Shown here: positions 19,722 through 30,374 of the stretch, piece by piece | Layout of the letters: the number at the start of each line of letters is the position of its first letter | Numbering within the stretch: position 1 is the first letter of the stretch | NCBI RefSeq assembly: GCF_000026945.1 | Contig: NC_012863.1 | Coordinates: forward strand, 1,517,501 to 1,581,500 | DNA: 64,000 nucleotides | DNA from: Candida dubliniensis CD36 | Lineage: Eukaryota; Ascomycota; Pichiomycetes; Serinales; Debaryomycetaceae | Direction: 5' to 3' | The notes under the pieces: model-generated | The model's database searches: none | What the model was told of the DNA's origin: nothing | What the model saw: only the letters and a program-made list of their open reading frames with translations | Translations under genes and position numbers: made by a program

Positions 19722-21500
19722 TTATTCTTCTTCCTCTTCATCATCATCATCATCATCATCTATAAACTCGATTAAAAAGTTTGCCCCTTTGCTGAACTCG
19801 TTAATGTCTTTTATATTCTGATCCATGTCAACATCCAAATGAATAACTTTTTTAGGATAAGGTTGAATGACTTCAAATTTAAACGGGTAAGAATTGTGAT
19901 AATCAGAAAGATCTTGAATCGAATCTCTCACATTATTGTCAATATCTATCTTTTCAATCAATTCATCAACGTTGCTTGCGTCCAACTCCTCTTGTTCCAT
20001 GAAAAGCTTCAATTCAATAAACATGTAAAACTCTAGCAATGTGATTTCTCCATTAAATAATTCTACTATTCTTTTACCGTTAGGTAACTTTAAAGCAATC
20101 TTGCATTTGGTATCAACATCTTGATCAAGAACATTCAGTTCAATGTATTTTGTCGATATCAATTTTAGCAAATAATATTGTCTCAATTTCGATTTTTGTT
20201 CAGCCAACTTTTGAGCGTTTTCTTCCTGCAATCTCATCTCTTTCTTTATCTTGTCTTGTTGCAAAGATCTGAGATATGCGTCGTCTTGTTCTTGTCTTAT
20301 CTGTCTGCTGATTTCCATTTCTTGTTTATCAAATCGGGCTGATACTAATTGAGGATTGAATCGCTCCATCAATTTGCCAAGATTCTTCAAGATCTTGTTT
20401 GTGGTATTGGGAAGTTCATCTTCAGTGATAAATGGTTTAGCAATATTTGATTTATAAACTATTGACATGGAAGGCATTATCTCAGGGCTAGCAGACACAT
20501 TACCGACTAACATAACATAGGGGAGTCTTTTCACTTTGTAAGTTCGGGCAATCTCAAAAGTTTCAGGGGATCGTTCAATGTTATTGATGAATATCTCTGT
20601 TTCCTTGAACGATCCATTTGATTTATTAAATAGTTTATTAAAGTGTCTGTGGTTAACCAATGACTCGATAAAGTTTTTAGCTGCAATTGAATCATTGACT
20701 AAAACGATCAAAAGCCAACGATACTCTTTTTGACAAAATTGATGTGTTTCGTTAAATTCACCTTCCCGTAAGTTAAATTTATTGATAACATCCACATCTT
20801 CGTTTGATTCGTCCTTGTTGGATTTCAATTCTGGTAAAAACTTATAATTGGGAATAAACTTCTCATAATTGAACAGCTCGGGTAGTCTCTCTTCTGGACT
20901 TTTGAATACACGCCATCCAAACACAAATCTAAATGCTGATAATAAAACATGCAATAATGTCTTTGGTATTAGAAGTAATACTATCCATAATGAGCTCAAC
21001 GGTGATTTCTTGGTATCTTCATTTTCAGAATGAATTGATTCTGTGGCTTCATAAACATCTTCCTTTGTAATTTCATTTTTCTCTCTTTCTTGCCTTATTT
21101 TTTCCTCCATTATTGATGTGTGTATCCCAACTTCCAATTGCCAACCGTTTGAAATGACTGGTGCTTTGGGTAACTTTGGTAATAAGCTATCAAAGAACAT
21201 TTGATGTTGCAAATTTACTGGTCCACGTTGCTCCAAACTGACATCAGGGGTATCGTTTTGATGATGCGAGTGTCGATGTGTTAATTCGTTGTCAATCTCA
21301 TCGTGTTGGTTAATTGCTGAACTGTTCCCAATGGAATCAAACCCCGAATCGAAATATGTGGATATTGCATTATTTAAATCAAAATCATGTACCGTCAATA
21401 ATTCAATTATCTTATCGTCATCTTCAGACTCAGTAGAACTTCCAGTTATCGACTTAAATTGATCAACTTTCTCTCTGTAATCTAAAGACAAAGAATCCAT
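19722..21500 (-). CDS. UBX2: UBX-domain ER membrane protein Ubx2
   Basis: The 592-residue length matches S. cerevisiae Ubx2 (584). Ubx2 recruits Cdc48 to the ER-associated degradation ligases and also acts in lipid-droplet and mitochondrial import quality control. A UBA-like helix bundle is at about 10-55 (LLTVHDFDLNNAISTYFDSG). A hydrophobic hairpin lies at about 167-195 (SSLWIVLLLIPKTLLHVLLSAF). A UAS thioredoxin-like domain spans about 240-390, including YRWLLIVLVNDS. A charged coiled coil (DKIKKEMRLQEENAQKLAEQ) comes next, then the C-terminal UBX fold from about 480 with KIALKLPNGKRIVELF. The protein ends in a run of Asp and Glu. The domain order is exactly that of Ubx2. Confidence 0.92.
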   Translation of the reverse strand: MDSLSLDYREKVDQFKSITGSSTESEDDDKIIELLTVHDFDLNNAISTYFDSGFDSIGNSSAINQHDEIDNELTHRHSHHQNDTPDVSLEQRGPVNLQHQMFFDSLLPKLPKAPVISNGWQLEVGIHTSIMEEKIRQEREKNEITKEDVYEATESIHSENEDTKKSPLSSLWIVLLLIPKTLLHVLLSAFRFVFGWRVFKSPEERLPELFNYEKFIPNYKFLPELKSNKDESNEDVDVINKFNLREGEFNETHQFCQKEYRWLLIVLVNDSIAAKNFIESLVNHRHFNKLFNKSNGSFKETEIFINNIERSPETFEIARTYKVKRLPYVMLVGNVSASPEIMPSMSIVYKSNIAKPFITEDELPNTTNKILKNLGKLMERFNPQLVSARFDKQEMEISRQIRQEQDDAYLRSLQQDKIKKEMRLQEENAQKLAEQKSKLRQYYLLKLISTKYIELNVLDQDVDTKCKIALKLPNGKRIVELFNGEITLLEFYMFIELKLFMEQEELDASNVDELIEKIDIDNNVRDSIQDLSDYHNSYPFKFEVIQPYPKKVIHLDVDMDQNIKDINEFSKGANFLIEFIDDDDDDDEEEEE

Positions 21501-24500
21501 ATTTTGTAAAGTGAAAAAAAAAAAAGCAGTTGTTGCTAATTAGTTTTGAAATAAATTAAGGTAGGTGTAAATTTTGGAGCCCGACGATAGAGGAAAAAAA
21601 AAAAAAAAAACAAAGAACGAACGAACGATCGAAATAGAACTGGTGAAGCTTTTTTTGTAACGTTGTACGCGACTTCACCAACGGATAGAAGTTGTTCTGA
21701 TCTGACTGAACAAAAGAGCAAATATCATCATGTGATGTTTCTGCAATTACTTGAGAGATACTGACAAGTTTAATCTTCAACTAAGTGGTTTAAGTTTTTG
21801 GTTCTTATCAATGGCAATCTTATTGGGTGTAAAGATAAGCATAGTTAAGTACCTCAAAAGTCATTAGCCCTTCGTGTCGTGTAACATGAAACCTACTATG
21901 TGCGATCATTAGCACTACAGTCAACATAATTCACGATTCTTCGTTGTCAAGGTAATTATTAGGTAAGCGTCTAGTACAAAGTGTAACATCATTGCTACAA
22001 ACTAAACTAGCAAAAGGCTACCTTACTTGTTTTCACTTGGATTTTTCTCATGTGTCGCCACCAAAAACGAAAATGCAAGGTTTTCAAATTCTTAAGTGCC
22101 TCTACTTCAAATAAGCAATGTGGTTATACTAAAAAAGGACTAAATTTACTGGGAAACGAATTTGGTTTCGACAGAGTAATTGCTATTCCCCTCAAGTCCT
22201 AAATGATAGTTTAATCAACATTTTTTTATTTGACCAACAATCAAACTTGTTGTTTTGATTACATTGATTGCTCAGGCATTCTAGATTTCATGTTTCAAGC
22301 AGCATGTTGTAATGAGTAACTAGAAGATAGACAATTGATCAATACTTGTACACTGCATCTGGTTTTGAAAGCAAGTGAAATTAATTAAACACCATCTAAA
22401 CTAACTACCAAATGGCTTGATTTATTTGTTTCAACTTTTTTCAACCTCAGAAATTTACCTCATCTATTTTAATGAAGCTTATTGTTTCTAATCAATTCTC
22501 CTGCAATGGTTTGTTGTAAACAACATTCACTTTGTGGATTAGTCTTGTCATGCCAAATGTGTAAAGGCGTGTTGTTTATTGTAGCAATAGTTAATTCTAC
22601 AAATAATAATTGTTCAAAGAATGTGTAGTTCCGAATTACAAGGATGTATGAGGTATTATATTCTATTAACTTGAAATATTATTCTGAGAGGAAAACAATT
22701 TTGAATCTGGAAGACTGGTTCCTTACGAGTTGTTCATCATATTCTTTGGTGTATATGTCGGGTTTATCACTGACGCACCAGATGACGCATGATGTTGCTG
22801 AATCCAATTCTTCGTAATCAAACATTCCCCAAAATTAGAAACATTAAAGATAAAAAGGAAAAAGCTCTTTAAAACCATCCAGATTACTTGTTGCTGTTAG
22901 TCCGAACAGTCGAATGAGAGGATACGAATGATTGGTGTTTAGTAATCTGGGGTTTTAACACATACTGAATAGTAATTCTCTCGGTTGAATGCTGATGGCC
23001 TATCTCATTTATATAAACTTGAGGTGGGTATAGAATTTCTGCTAACAATCCCAAAATAACAAGGAGGTGGGGAAAAGGTTTCATGACTTATGTAAATTAA
23101 CTAGATTTGGTAGTTTCATTATGCAGATCTACTCTTGAAACGAAAAAAAAAAAAAAAAAATATATATCCTACTGTCATAGTAAATACCACCAGGTACTGA
23201 TTTTTAAACATGTTAAAAACCCTCCTTCTAATATTTTAGCAAGCATTTAGTTTTAGTTGCAAAAATAGCAAAACAAAAAAATGTCGTGGGATAGGTACAC
23301 ACTTTTGTTCCCACAGGAGCTCAGTTGTCGCCTTTTGCGCAATGCACCATGGATTCCACAATATGTAGCTTAGATAATAATAATTCTATCTGCTATATTT
23401 TGTAATTATACATTCTTTAAGGGATTGTACAGAGGAGTAGAATTTAGCAGAATAATGTAGAAAGTGCTTATGTTGCTTTTTCCCTTTTACACCCCCTCTT
23501 TTCTTCTTCTTTAGTGGTGAACCTTACGTGTCTGGACTTGATGTTGGTTTGTTTTGGTTGTCATTTTTGTGCTACTACGGGCTATATCTGTCAAGCAAGA
23601 CTTTGGACTTCAATCAAGAAGAGAACAGAAGCGTAATCAAAGAAAGTAGACCCCTGGTGGTCAGTAGTCTTCAATTGGATGTGGTTTGACACTTTCTTGT
23701 TATTGACAAACTCAATAGAGTTTTTGCTTTCCTAATACGTGTTGTACAACATAAATTTCCAATGCAAAATTTTACAGTAAATTTGGTGTGAAAAACTACC
23801 ATAAAATTCAACACCTACACCCGAAGTATGGTAATGGCAAATTTTACACCAAAAAGTTTTAGAAAATTGGATTCTACGTTGTCCAAGTAATTTGCCACAC
23901 ATCTTCTTTGCTCATGCTTGATAATAACTCATGCCATCAATTTCTACAATAAGTTTTAAATTGTTTGCGGCTTATTATTAGAAACAATCACAATAAAAGC
24001 AGCTTAAATTTGGAAGGCAAGACTTCCGAACTTTACCCAAAACTCGAGGAATTCTACGCTAGTTTAAATTATTCTATGATAATTGCCCTGTAGCGTCTTT
24101 AGATGATATAGTCGTCTTCCATGCTGTTGAAACTTCAAAAATAGGGCTCATTAAAACAGGAATAATACTAACGATTTTTTTCCTGCACAAACCACTTTCT
24201 CCAGTAAAATGCTTACATCTATTTTAACCGAGGTATACTGAAACATCTCATATGATTAATACAAATAGCAACCAGACATGATTTATCTTATAATTTCGAA
24301 CTATGTGGACCCATATAGTGCAGTCGGTATTTACATCTACCATAAACTCTACATTTTGTCAACACAGAGTTGCAAGTGATGGAAGCAGTTGCTTTTCTTT
24401 CAACATAAAAGATGACACTCATAAAATGAAAACATTAAAGAAAAACCTCGGCTTAAATTCCACAAACCAAACAAAGCGGTAACCACATGTATTCCATAAA

Positions 24501-25863
24501 ATCAGGTCAGTAAACGCCTGAAACCGAAAAAAAAAAAACGGATAAAATCGTGACTACAATACTTAACAATGAAGTTTTGGTTTTGCGGTACCATAATAAG
24601 AATGGGCTTTGTAAAGTGTTTATATTGTTCCAGATTCAAAAATAATATCCACCGTTTCCCCCACCAATTGTATCGGTATAACATTGTTTCCACTACAGTT
24701 GCATAAAGAAAGATGCTAAATAAAAAGAAAAAAATGAGTCAGTGGTGGTACATCTTAGCTAATCAACCAATAACAAGGCCCAAAAAAAGTTCAGTTTGGT
24801 TGAATTGTCAGATGCAAATTAATTGCTACAATACATATACGCTTCCTTTTTCTTGTTACTCTCCAATTCCACACATTCTACTAATCAGAACTTGTTTGAA
24901 TACCCTACAATGTCATAATCTATAGGTAAGAAATCAATGACTAAAAGAAAAAAAAAAAAATCTTTCTTGTACAATTCTTCCGAGATGGATGAATGGAGAA
25001 ATCTCTGAAACCGTCTGCTTATGTAATACTGCACAATATACTCTTGCATGAGCATGAATCCTACAGAAAAAGAAATGAATTTCAACCATATAGAAATTCC
25101 GAATGACAAGCGACGTGGTGCCCCGAAAACATTCCTTTTCCACGAGAGATTTGTTAAAAATTGAAACAATCTATTGAATCTTAGAAGATATCTTAACATC
25201 TTACTGGTTGAATGATTTTCTTTTTTTTTTTTGATTATTGAATTATTATAATTTGTTTCAAATACTTCACTCTTGATTAATTATTTACAAAAATGTTACA
25301 GTTGTATATGTTGTTGTTCTCGAATAATAGGCATGAATTATAATATTTGCAAATAATTTTAGAACCGTGAAATCAGAAAAATGGAACAAAAATTGATGAT
25401 GGAGAAAAATAAAAAAAAAAAAAAAAACACTAAAAAATTAATCATGAGCAACAAACACAAACAAAACTCAATATTTCACAGATGAAAATGTTCAAGAATA
25501 TAAATTTATCATATTTTCAATTTTTCACATTTCATAAGTTCTTTCTTTTCTCTTTTTTTGTAAATTAATATTCTTTTCCTCGTTTTTTTTTCTTTTTCTA
25601 CTTCATTGGTCTTTCATATTTTTATTGTACTTTTACCCAATAGAAAGCAATATTTATATTATTTATTCTAATTTCATAGACAAATTGATAGAGAAATTTA
25701 TATTTCACCAATAACGGGTAACTATTCCAGAAATAACTAGGTAAAACTCATTTGATATAGCCTCCACCCCATTAGTCCCCCCTCCTGCTATTGAAAATCC
25801 CTCCAAATATCTTGTCTATTGTATAATAACTATTCCATATTCTCCTGAATTTAAAACCATACA
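21501..25863. other. 4.4-kb region without convincing genes
   Basis: This lies between the divergent starts of UBX2 and GUT2. It has numerous A/T homopolymers (for example 21596-21611, 23142-23160, 25411-25427), a T-rich leader before GUT2, and no long open frame, tRNA-like box or recognisable LTR. The longest frame (24885-25199, minus) is hydrophobic and F/L-rich, as AT-rich random sequence would be. A 66-codon frame with a leader-like start is listed separately. Roles could be extended GUT2 regulation, non-coding RNAs, or a gene-poor chromosomal element. Confidence 0.55.
22884..23084 (-). CDS. Possible small secreted peptide (doubtful)
   Basis: A 66-codon frame with an ATG start, MKPFPHLLVILGLLAEILYP. 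The N-terminus looks like a short signal peptide, followed by a hydrophilic, His/Thr/Ser-containing tail. It stands alone in the 4.4-kb gene-free region, with a long T/TA tract about 60-80 bases upstream. Nothing else supports it, and AT-rich DNA yields such frames by chance. Confidence 0.15.
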   Translation of the reverse strand: MKPFPHLLVILGLLAEILYPPQVYINEIGHQHSTERITIQYVLKPQITKHQSFVSSHSTVRTNSNK

Positions 25864-27816
25864 ATGTCAAGATTTTTAAAATCAACTTTTGCAAAATCAG
25901 TATTAGCAGCTGGTGCCGCAGTTGGTGGTACAGTTGTTTATTTGGATTTCATTAGACCAAAAAATGAACCACATCTTGCTACTTCCTACAAACCGTTTAA
26001 GAAAGACATTCCACCACCACCATCACGTGAATCATTGATTGGTAATTTGAAAAAAGTGCCCGAATTCGATGTTTTGGTCATTGGTGGGGGTGCTGTTGGT
26101 ACTGGTACCGCTGTTGATGCAGCTACACGTGGTTTGAATGTCTGTCTTTTGGAAAAAACCGATTTCGGTGCTGGTACTTCTTCAAAATCTACCAAAATGG
26201 CACACGGTGGTGTTCGTTATTTGGAAAAAGCCATTTTCCAATTGTCTAGAGCTCAGTTGGATTTGGTCATTGAGGCTTTGAATGAAAGAGGTAACATGTT
26301 AAGAACCGCACCACACTTGTGTACTGTTTTGCCAATTATGATCCCAGTTTACAATTGGTGGCAAGTCCCTTATTTCTTTGCTGGTTGTAAAATGTATGAT
26401 TGGTTTGCTGGTAAACAAAACTTGCGTTCCTCCACTATTTTCTCCACCGAACAAGCTGCTGCCATTGCTCCTATGATGGATACCAGCAACTTGAAAGCTG
26501 CTTGTGTTTACCACGACGGTAGTTTCAATGATACCAGATACAATGTCACTTTAGCCTTGACTGCGATTGAAAACGGCGCCACTGTGTTGAATTATTTCGA
26601 AGTCGAACAATTATTGAAAGATAGCAATGGTAAATTGTATGGTGTCAAGGCTAAAGATTTGGAAACCAAGGAATCATACGAAATCAAAGCTAAAAGTGTT
26701 GTCAATGCTACAGGTCCGTTTGCTGATAAAATCTTGGAAATGGACGAAGATCCAAAAGGTTTACCTCCAAAAGTTGAACAACCACCAAGAATGGTTGTTC
26801 CGTCATCCGGTGTTCACGTTGTTTTGCCAGAATATTATTGTCCAACCATCTACGGTTTGTTAGATCCTTCTACCTCTGATGGTAGAGTCATGTTCTTTTT
26901 GCCATGGCAAGGTAAAGTTTTGGCTGGTACCACCGATACTCCATTGAAGGAAGTCCCAGAAAATCCTGTACCAACTGAAGAAGAAATCCAAGATATTCTT
27001 AATGAAATGCAAAAATACCTTGTTTTCCCAATTGACAGAAATGACGTTTTATCTGCTTGGTCAGGTATTAGACCATTGGTCAGAGATCCATCTACCATTC
27101 CTAAAGGTCAAGAAGCTTCTGGTAAAACTGAAGGTTTAGTGCGTTCACATTTGTTAGTTCAATCACCAACTGGATTAGTTACTATTTCTGGTGGTAAATG
27201 GACTACTTACAGAGAAATGGCACAAGAGACTATTGATTACGTTGTTAAACACTTTGATTTTGGCGATAAAAAGATCTTACCATGTCAAACCAACAAATTG
27301 ATTTTGGTTGGGGGAACTGATTATTCAAAGAACTATTCTGCTAGATTGATCCATGAATACCATATCCCATTGAAATTGGCCAAGCACTTGTCCCACAACT
27401 ACGGTTCCAGAGCTCCATTGATTTTGGATTTATACGCTGAAAGTGATTACAATAAATTGCCAGTCACTTTAGCTGCCACTGAAGAATTTGAACCTTCAGA
27501 AAAGAAGGCTAATGAAGATAATCAATTGAGTTACCAAAGATTTGACGAACCATTCAGTATTGCCGAATTGAAGTACTCTTTGAAATATGAATACCCAAGA
27601 ACTCCACTTGATTTCTTAGCCAGAAGAACTAGATTGGCATTCTTGAATGCCAGAGAAGCTCTTAGTGCTGTTGACGGAGTTGTTGAAATCATGAGCAAAG
27701 AATACGGTTGGGACAAAGAAACCGAAGAAAGATTGAGAAAGGAAGCCAGACAATACATTGGTAACATGGGTATTTCTCCAAAGAAGTTTGATGTTGAAAA
27801 AATTGTCATCCAATAA
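25864..27816 (+). CDS. GUT2: Mitochondrial FAD-dependent glycerol-3-phosphate dehydrogenase
   Basis: The 650-residue enzyme oxidises glycerol 3-phosphate to dihydroxyacetone phosphate at the outer face of the inner mitochondrial membrane and feeds electrons to ubiquinone. It works in glycerol use and the G3P shuttle. The N-terminus (MSRFLKSTFAKSVLAAGAAVGG) is a basic presequence followed by a hydrophobic stretch. The FAD motif VIGGGAVGTG is at about 73-82. KMAHGGVRYLEKA, FFLPWQGKVLAGTTDTP and SGGKWTTYREMAQETID are family signatures. Length and ends match yeast Gut2 (649). Codon usage is highly biased. Confidence 0.96.
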   Translation: MSRFLKSTFAKSVLAAGAAVGGTVVYLDFIRPKNEPHLATSYKPFKKDIPPPPSRESLIGNLKKVPEFDVLVIGGGAVGTGTAVDAATRGLNVCLLEKTDFGAGTSSKSTKMAHGGVRYLEKAIFQLSRAQLDLVIEALNERGNMLRTAPHLCTVLPIMIPVYNWWQVPYFFAGCKMYDWFAGKQNLRSSTIFSTEQAAAIAPMMDTSNLKAACVYHDGSFNDTRYNVTLALTAIENGATVLNYFEVEQLLKDSNGKLYGVKAKDLETKESYEIKAKSVVNATGPFADKILEMDEDPKGLPPKVEQPPRMVVPSSGVHVVLPEYYCPTIYGLLDPSTSDGRVMFFLPWQGKVLAGTTDTPLKEVPENPVPTEEEIQDILNEMQKYLVFPIDRNDVLSAWSGIRPLVRDPSTIPKGQEASGKTEGLVRSHLLVQSPTGLVTISGGKWTTYREMAQETIDYVVKHFDFGDKKILPCQTNKLILVGGTDYSKNYSARLIHEYHIPLKLAKHLSHNYGSRAPLILDLYAESDYNKLPVTLAATEEFEPSEKKANEDNQLSYQRFDEPFSIAELKYSLKYEYPRTPLDFLARRTRLAFLNAREALSAVDGVVEIMSKEYGWDKETEERLRKEARQYIGNMGISPKKFDVEKIVIQ

Positions 27817-28352
27817 TGAAATTATGATTTTGTTTATAATATAAGTTCTTTTTTATATTTTACTTGTTATTTAAATTTTCGATAGAATAAAATATTGATA
27901 GATGTTTGAAAAATAGTAGAAAAGAAGATAAAAAAAAAAAAACTTGTAGAGATGGTCTTGTAGTATGGTAATGAGTAGTTTTGTTATTTGAAGTTTGTTG
28001 GAACCCAACTTTAAGTCCATTATATTATTGGAAATCAACTAGAAGTTCGCGATGGTAGTTTTGTTCAGGTCGGCAAGCGACATTCCTCGCGCTTTGGCGG
28101 GGTAGAACCAAACAGGAACAATGTGATGGGTGGTGAGGGAGGGATACGTGTTGTCAATTTCTATTTTTTTTTTTTTCGTTTACAAGATTGTTTTTTTTAG
28201 AAACTTCCACGCTTGAGAGATAACCACTAGCGTTTCAATCAAAAATTTCACGTAGCACACAGAGAAAAAGTAAATTATCAACAACATTTATCCACTGCTA
28301 CTACTAGATACACTTATAAATAGATTCATACATATTCAGTTTTATTTTTGAT
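27817..28352. other. Intergenic region GUT2 to MSC2
   Basis: About 0.54 kb with A12 and T13 tracts and a TATAAATA at 28316-28323 only 30 bases before the MSC2 ATG. No gene is seen. Confidence 0.5.
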
Positions 28353-30233
28353 ATGGATTTTAAAAGCCGATACGAATCATCACTAACCCTTACAAAGTTT
28401 TTTGGCTCATTGCCTTTACTCGTGGCGTTTCCCCTAGTGTTTTTATCTCATAGTCTAAGTACAACATCATTTGAATTTGCTTATGAAAACACCATACTAT
28501 TAAACATCTTTTTAGCATCAGCGTGTCTTTCAATAGTAATACTAGCTCATCGTTTAAATGTTTTACCTATAAGCAATACTACCGCCACCGCCAGCGGATC
28601 AAACAAAATGTCTACCATTTATCTTCTTTCTACATTTTATGTCATATATACGTCGGCATCATTTCTACCGGCAAACAGAGTGGCAGTATTGTATTTGGGA
28701 TTGTTTTTGAACTCGTGGAATTTCTACACTCCATTGGCATTTGTTTTGGATTGTTATACTAATTTCAAGGAATTCTATGCCCTCCACATTGTATTCACAT
28801 ACTCATTGGTAATACTTGGATATTACTTATTGTCCTATAAATTGAACCTGACCTCATTGTCGAATTTATTATCTTCACTCGATAAACCCACCGTTTTTGG
28901 TACGCTTATTTTGAGTGCATTGTCACTTGCATTCTACAATCCATCCGTGTTTAATTTCAGTATGATAGGAGTTAACATTGCTACATTTATTGTGTTTATG
29001 ATAGCAATCCAAGAGTTTCAAATGAGAGATAGCAGATTGTCAAGTGTATTTGTTTCATTTTTACTTGAACTTTTGCAATATGTTGTGTTATCACAGAAAC
29101 CGTCGTTTTCACAAATACTAAATGTTGCGCTTGCAGGAGCAGTGACCCCTGACAAATCGTATTATTTTGAACAAGAAGAAGAAAAAGGGACCAGTCACGG
29201 ACATAAAATAACCAACAATTCAGCTCCCATTCTTAGAGAGCTAATGGGACATTCTGATACTCGAGCCATTTTCAACTTTCTTTTACTTAATGCTACATTT
29301 ATGTTTGTTCAATTTCTATACTCGTTTAGATCTAAATCATTAGGATTACTTTCTGACTCATTGCACATGGCTTTAGACTGTATGTCATTAGTTTTGGGAT
29401 TAATTGCTGGTGTCATATCCAAACACGAAATAGATAGCAATGGGAAATACCCCTTTGGCTTAAAAAATTTTGAGATTTTGGCAGGATTTACCAATGGGAC
29501 ATTGTTAGTCGGTATTAGTGGATCCATTTTATTTGAGGCCATTGGCAGGTTATTTAACCCAGTTCATTTACAAAAGACTACGGAATTGATAATTGTTTCA
29601 ATATTGGGATTGCTAGTTAACTTGGTTGGAATATTTGCCTTTAATCATGGCCATTCCCATGGTCATTCCCATGGTCACTCTCATGGTCCCTCTCATAGCC
29701 ATGAACATTCACATGGGCATTCTCATGAACACCTGCATAGCCCTGAATGCAACTCAGAAGATGAACACGACCATATGAATGACAACATGAAGGGTATTTT
29801 TTTGCACATAATGGCAGACGCCTTGGGTTCGGTTGGTGTTGTAATCTCAACAATATTAACAAAATACTTTTTGTGGGATGGATTTGATCCGATAGCGTCA
29901 ATTATAATTGCCACTTTGATTTTTGTGTCTGCAGTTCCTTTAATTAAATCAACAGCCTCGACCTTGTTGTTAAGTATCTCAAAAACTAAAGAAGACCAGA
30001 TTCGGAATATTTTGCACGAAGTTCAACAAGTCAAAGGAGTGAGATCTCTCACAACGCCAAGGTTCTGGCCCGGTCCTAGAAATAATGTTTGTGGGTATGT
30101 TCATGTTCAAGTTTACCGAGGGGAAAATACGTCTTATATCAAGCGACAATGTGAGAAAATGTTTGAGAGCAGGAACATGGATGTGATGCTACAGATTGAA
30201 AACGATTACGATGATTGTTGGTGCAGAAAGTAG
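28353..30233 (+). CDS. MSC2: Cation diffusion facilitator zinc transporter Msc2
   Basis: This 626-residue multispan protein (yeast Msc2 724) works with Zrg17 to move zinc into the ER lumen and early secretory pathway. About nine N-terminal hydrophobic segments precede the CDF core. The core carries SLGLLSDSLHMALDCMSLVLG, with the zinc-binding His and Asp of the first HxxxD pair, and a second IMADALGSVGVV with a matching HIMAD. Between them, residues about 430-463 form a His-Gly-Ser loop of HGHSHGHSH type. The C-terminal cytosolic domain begins near EDQIRNILHEVQQVKGV. The in-frame CTG codon at 29733-29735 (residue 461) falls at a Ser position of the His-Ser repeat. Confidence 0.93.
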   Translation: MDFKSRYESSLTLTKFFGSLPLLVAFPLVFLSHSLSTTSFEFAYENTILLNIFLASACLSIVILAHRLNVLPISNTTATASGSNKMSTIYLLSTFYVIYTSASFLPANRVAVLYLGLFLNSWNFYTPLAFVLDCYTNFKEFYALHIVFTYSLVILGYYLLSYKLNLTSLSNLLSSLDKPTVFGTLILSALSLAFYNPSVFNFSMIGVNIATFIVFMIAIQEFQMRDSRLSSVFVSFLLELLQYVVLSQKPSFSQILNVALAGAVTPDKSYYFEQEEEKGTSHGHKITNNSAPILRELMGHSDTRAIFNFLLLNATFMFVQFLYSFRSKSLGLLSDSLHMALDCMSLVLGLIAGVISKHEIDSNGKYPFGLKNFEILAGFTNGTLLVGISGSILFEAIGRLFNPVHLQKTTELIIVSILGLLVNLVGIFAFNHGHSHGHSHGHSHGPSHSHEHSHGHSHEHLHSPECNSEDEHDHMNDNMKGIFLHIMADALGSVGVVISTILTKYFLWDGFDPIASIIIATLIFVSAVPLIKSTASTLLLSISKTKEDQIRNILHEVQQVKGVRSLTTPRFWPGPRNNVCGYVHVQVYRGENTSYIKRQCEKMFESRNMDVMLQIENDYDDCWCRK

Positions 30234-30260
30234 TAATAGAAATCAACCTTCTCAATTAGT

Positions 30261-30274
30261 GGGGGGGGGGGGGG
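30261..30274. repeat. G14 homopolymer
   Basis: An unusual run of 14 G between the convergent MSC2 and OYE32 3' ends. It is notable in AT-rich DNA and a likely site of length variation. Confidence 0.8.
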
Positions 30275-30374
30275 CGGCAGCCGTTTACATTTATCCCCTT
30301 TCTACTATTTAGTAACCAATTTAATATAGTCAAGACCAAAAAGAAATACATTTAATTTCAAACTACGAAAAACT

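Noticed and set aside
24885..25199. 104-codon minus-strand frame in the 4.4-kb gap
   Set aside because: Poly-Phe from a homopolymer tract and no recognisable motif; its position directly before GUT2 suggests it is non-coding.
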